A stretch of 15,853 nucleotides of DNA from JASFWK01 sp050049355 (GTDB lineage: Bacteria; Chloroflexota; Anaerolineae; B4-G1; DUEL01), in NCBI GenBank assembly GCA_050049355.1, contig JASFWK010000040.1, positions 1-15,853 of the forward strand, written 5' to 3'. Below, in pieces: positions 14,829 through 15,853 of the stretch. The notes under the pieces were generated by a model, which saw only the letters and a program-made list of their open reading frames with translations, was not told the DNA's origin and made no database searches. The first letter of the stretch is position 1. Each line of letters begins with the position of its first letter. A program made the translations under genes and the position numbers.

Positions 14829-15764
14829 ATGGGCGACCGTGTGCCACTGGTGGAGCTCCCCGTCGGTGAGCTGGCGGAGATCATTGAGTGGCTGACGCCG
14901 CAGCGCCTGGCGTCGCTGATCGACGCCACCGACTTGAAAGCGGATACTCAGGAACCGAAGATCCACAAGATGGCCGGTTGGGTTGAACGCTACGGCTTCT
15001 ACTCCGTCTGCGTTAACCCGGCAGAGGTGGACCTGTTGCCGAAGCTCCTCAGGGGCACATCAGCGAGAGAAGCCTATGTTATCGACTTCCCCTTGGGCAA
15101 GTCCCCCATCGAGATGAAGGCCCACCAGGCCGCCCAGGTGGTCGCAAAGAGTCGGGAACTGCGGAACGAGGGCCCCGGCTGGGTGGAGTTGGATATGGTC
15201 ATCAACGTGGGTCGGTTCAAACGCGATCCCGACTACACCCGACAAGAGATCGCAGCCGTCGTCGAGGCGGCCGACGGCGAGCACGTCAAGGTCATCATCC
15301 GCTCCTCGGAACTGCTCCGCGACGAGATCGTCACCGCGTGCCAGCTCGCCAAGGACGCCGGAGCACACTTCGTGAAGAACTCCACTGGGATGGATGCCTT
15401 CGGCGCCACGCCCGATCACATTCAGCTCATGCGAGAGACAGTGGGGCCTGATCTGGGCGTCAAGGCAGCTGGCGGCATACGAGACGCGATGGATGTAGTG
15501 CGGCTGATGTACGCGGGGGCGCTGGAACCCGAACTGCGCACTCCGGAACGGTTCCGCCTCGGCACATCCAAGCCTATCAACATCCTCTCCACCTTGGGCT
15601 GGCTCCAGCAGGCTCCTCGCGCCTGGGCTGAGGCGGGCGTCGTTCCCTGCACCATCTGCCCCTCCAACTACACGCAGAAGCAACGACGAGAGCTGCGCGA
15701 GGTGTACATGCGGCAATGCCGCCGTTGCCCGCACTTTGAATACCGAAAGGACAAGGATTTCTGA
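14829..15764 (+). CDS. deoC: DeoC-family deoxyribose-phosphate aldolase with Cys-rich C-terminal extension
   Basis: 311 residues; bacterial DeoC is usually about 220-260. The TIM-barrel landmarks are in order: LIDATDLKADT (30-40), FYSVCVNPAEV (57-67), VIDFPLGKSP (84-93), ELDMVINVG (120-128, D122), VKVIIRSSEL (153-162, Schiff-base Lys154), FVKNSTGMDAFGAT (181-194, Lys183), VKAAGGIRD (211-219) and RLGTS (243-247). The family cleaves 2-deoxyribose-5-phosphate to glyceraldehyde-3-phosphate and acetaldehyde. Several positions differ from the common form (NSTGM for TSTGF, IRSS for IETG), so the substrate could differ. The extension (about 270-311) holds C274-x2-C277 and C297-x2-C300, a possible metal site. 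The start lies 3 bases after the lepB stop with only a weak or distant SD, consistent with coupling. Its stop overlaps the next gene by one base. Confidence 0.87.
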   Translation: MGDRVPLVELPVGELAEIIEWLTPQRLASLIDATDLKADTQEPKIHKMAGWVERYGFYSVCVNPAEVDLLPKLLRGTSAREAYVIDFPLGKSPIEMKAHQAAQVVAKSRELRNEGPGWVELDMVINVGRFKRDPDYTRQEIAAVVEAADGEHVKVIIRSSELLRDEIVTACQLAKDAGAHFVKNSTGMDAFGATPDHIQLMRETVGPDLGVKAAGGIRDAMDVVRLMYAGALEPELRTPERFRLGTSKPINILSTLGWLQQAPRAWAEAGVVPCTICPSNYTQKQRRELREVYMRQCRRCPHFEYRKDKDF

Positions 15765-15853
15765 TGCAAGGCGCTTATCACGGCAAAGTGCTGTGGGTCA
15801 ATCTCACGGATCGAGAGACCCGCGTCGAACCACTCGATCCGCAGCTGGTCGCC
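15764..15853 (+). CDS. Aldehyde:ferredoxin oxidoreductase, N-terminus (3' end outside window)
   Basis: Only the first 30 codons are visible: MQGAYHGKVLWVNLTDRETR followed by VEPLDPQLVA. The pattern of a G-x-x-G-K-(I/V)-L-x-V-(N/D)-L-(T/S) opening followed by an acidic strand is characteristic of the tungstopterin aldehyde ferredoxin oxidoreductase family. These enzymes oxidise aldehydes to carboxylic acids with reduction of ferredoxin. The ATG overlaps the deoC stop (TGATG), and AAGGAT (15753-15758) lies 5 bases upstream, so translation is coupled. Acetaldehyde from DeoC is a natural candidate substrate. The subfamily (AOR, GAPOR, FOR or other) cannot be told from 30 residues. Confidence 0.72.
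   Translation, partial: MQGAYHGKVLWVNLTDRETRVEPLDPQLVA

Overview
The window reads as a bacterial chromosome segment of moderately high GC. It is packed with complete genes that have Shine-Dalgarno sites and mostly ATG starts. Taxonomy is inference: the hgcAB pair, a REC-Roadblock fusion, a Gram-positive-style ComEA, an aldehyde:ferredoxin oxidoreductase start and a degenerate intergenic repeat of the 'EILRSLRSLRMT' type together suggest an anaerobic or facultative member of the Chloroflexota (Anaerolineae-like). No rRNA, tRNA, CRISPR array, IS element or phage gene was recognised.

Positions 1-4355 hold the most notable region. A truncated SAM-dependent methyltransferase is followed by hgcA (corrinoid membrane protein) and hgcB (2x[4Fe-4S] ferredoxin), the two genes required for microbial mercury methylation. 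A NarL-type response regulator and a membrane sensor kinase follow on the same strand. HgcA keeps the cap-helix Cys but reads NVWCAAAK where the textbook signature is N(V/I)WCA(A/G)GK. HgcB keeps both ferredoxin clusters, the extra conserved Cys and the C-terminal Cys-Cys pair.

Positions 4451-7408 hold hemW, a radical-SAM heme chaperone carrying an in-frame insertion of about 33 residues that contains a heptanucleotide repeat. Convergent to it is a TetR-regulator/NAD-dependent epimerase operon on the minus strand. A good sigma70-like promoter there is followed directly by a perfect 18-bp palindrome, the likely operator for autoregulation.

Positions 7536-13806 hold a soluble REC-GAF-histidine kinase, a comEA-like DNA-uptake protein, a degenerate REC-Roadblock/LC7 protein with a long structured leader, and a full-length DNA polymerase I with all three domains.

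Positions 14072-15853 hold a promoter driving a tight apparent operon: signal peptidase I (lepB), a deoC-type aldolase with a four-cysteine C-terminal extension, and the first 30 codons of an aldehyde:ferredoxin oxidoreductase. The last two overlap by one base. Together they suggest that acetaldehyde released from deoxyribose-5-phosphate is oxidised to acetate with reduction of ferredoxin.
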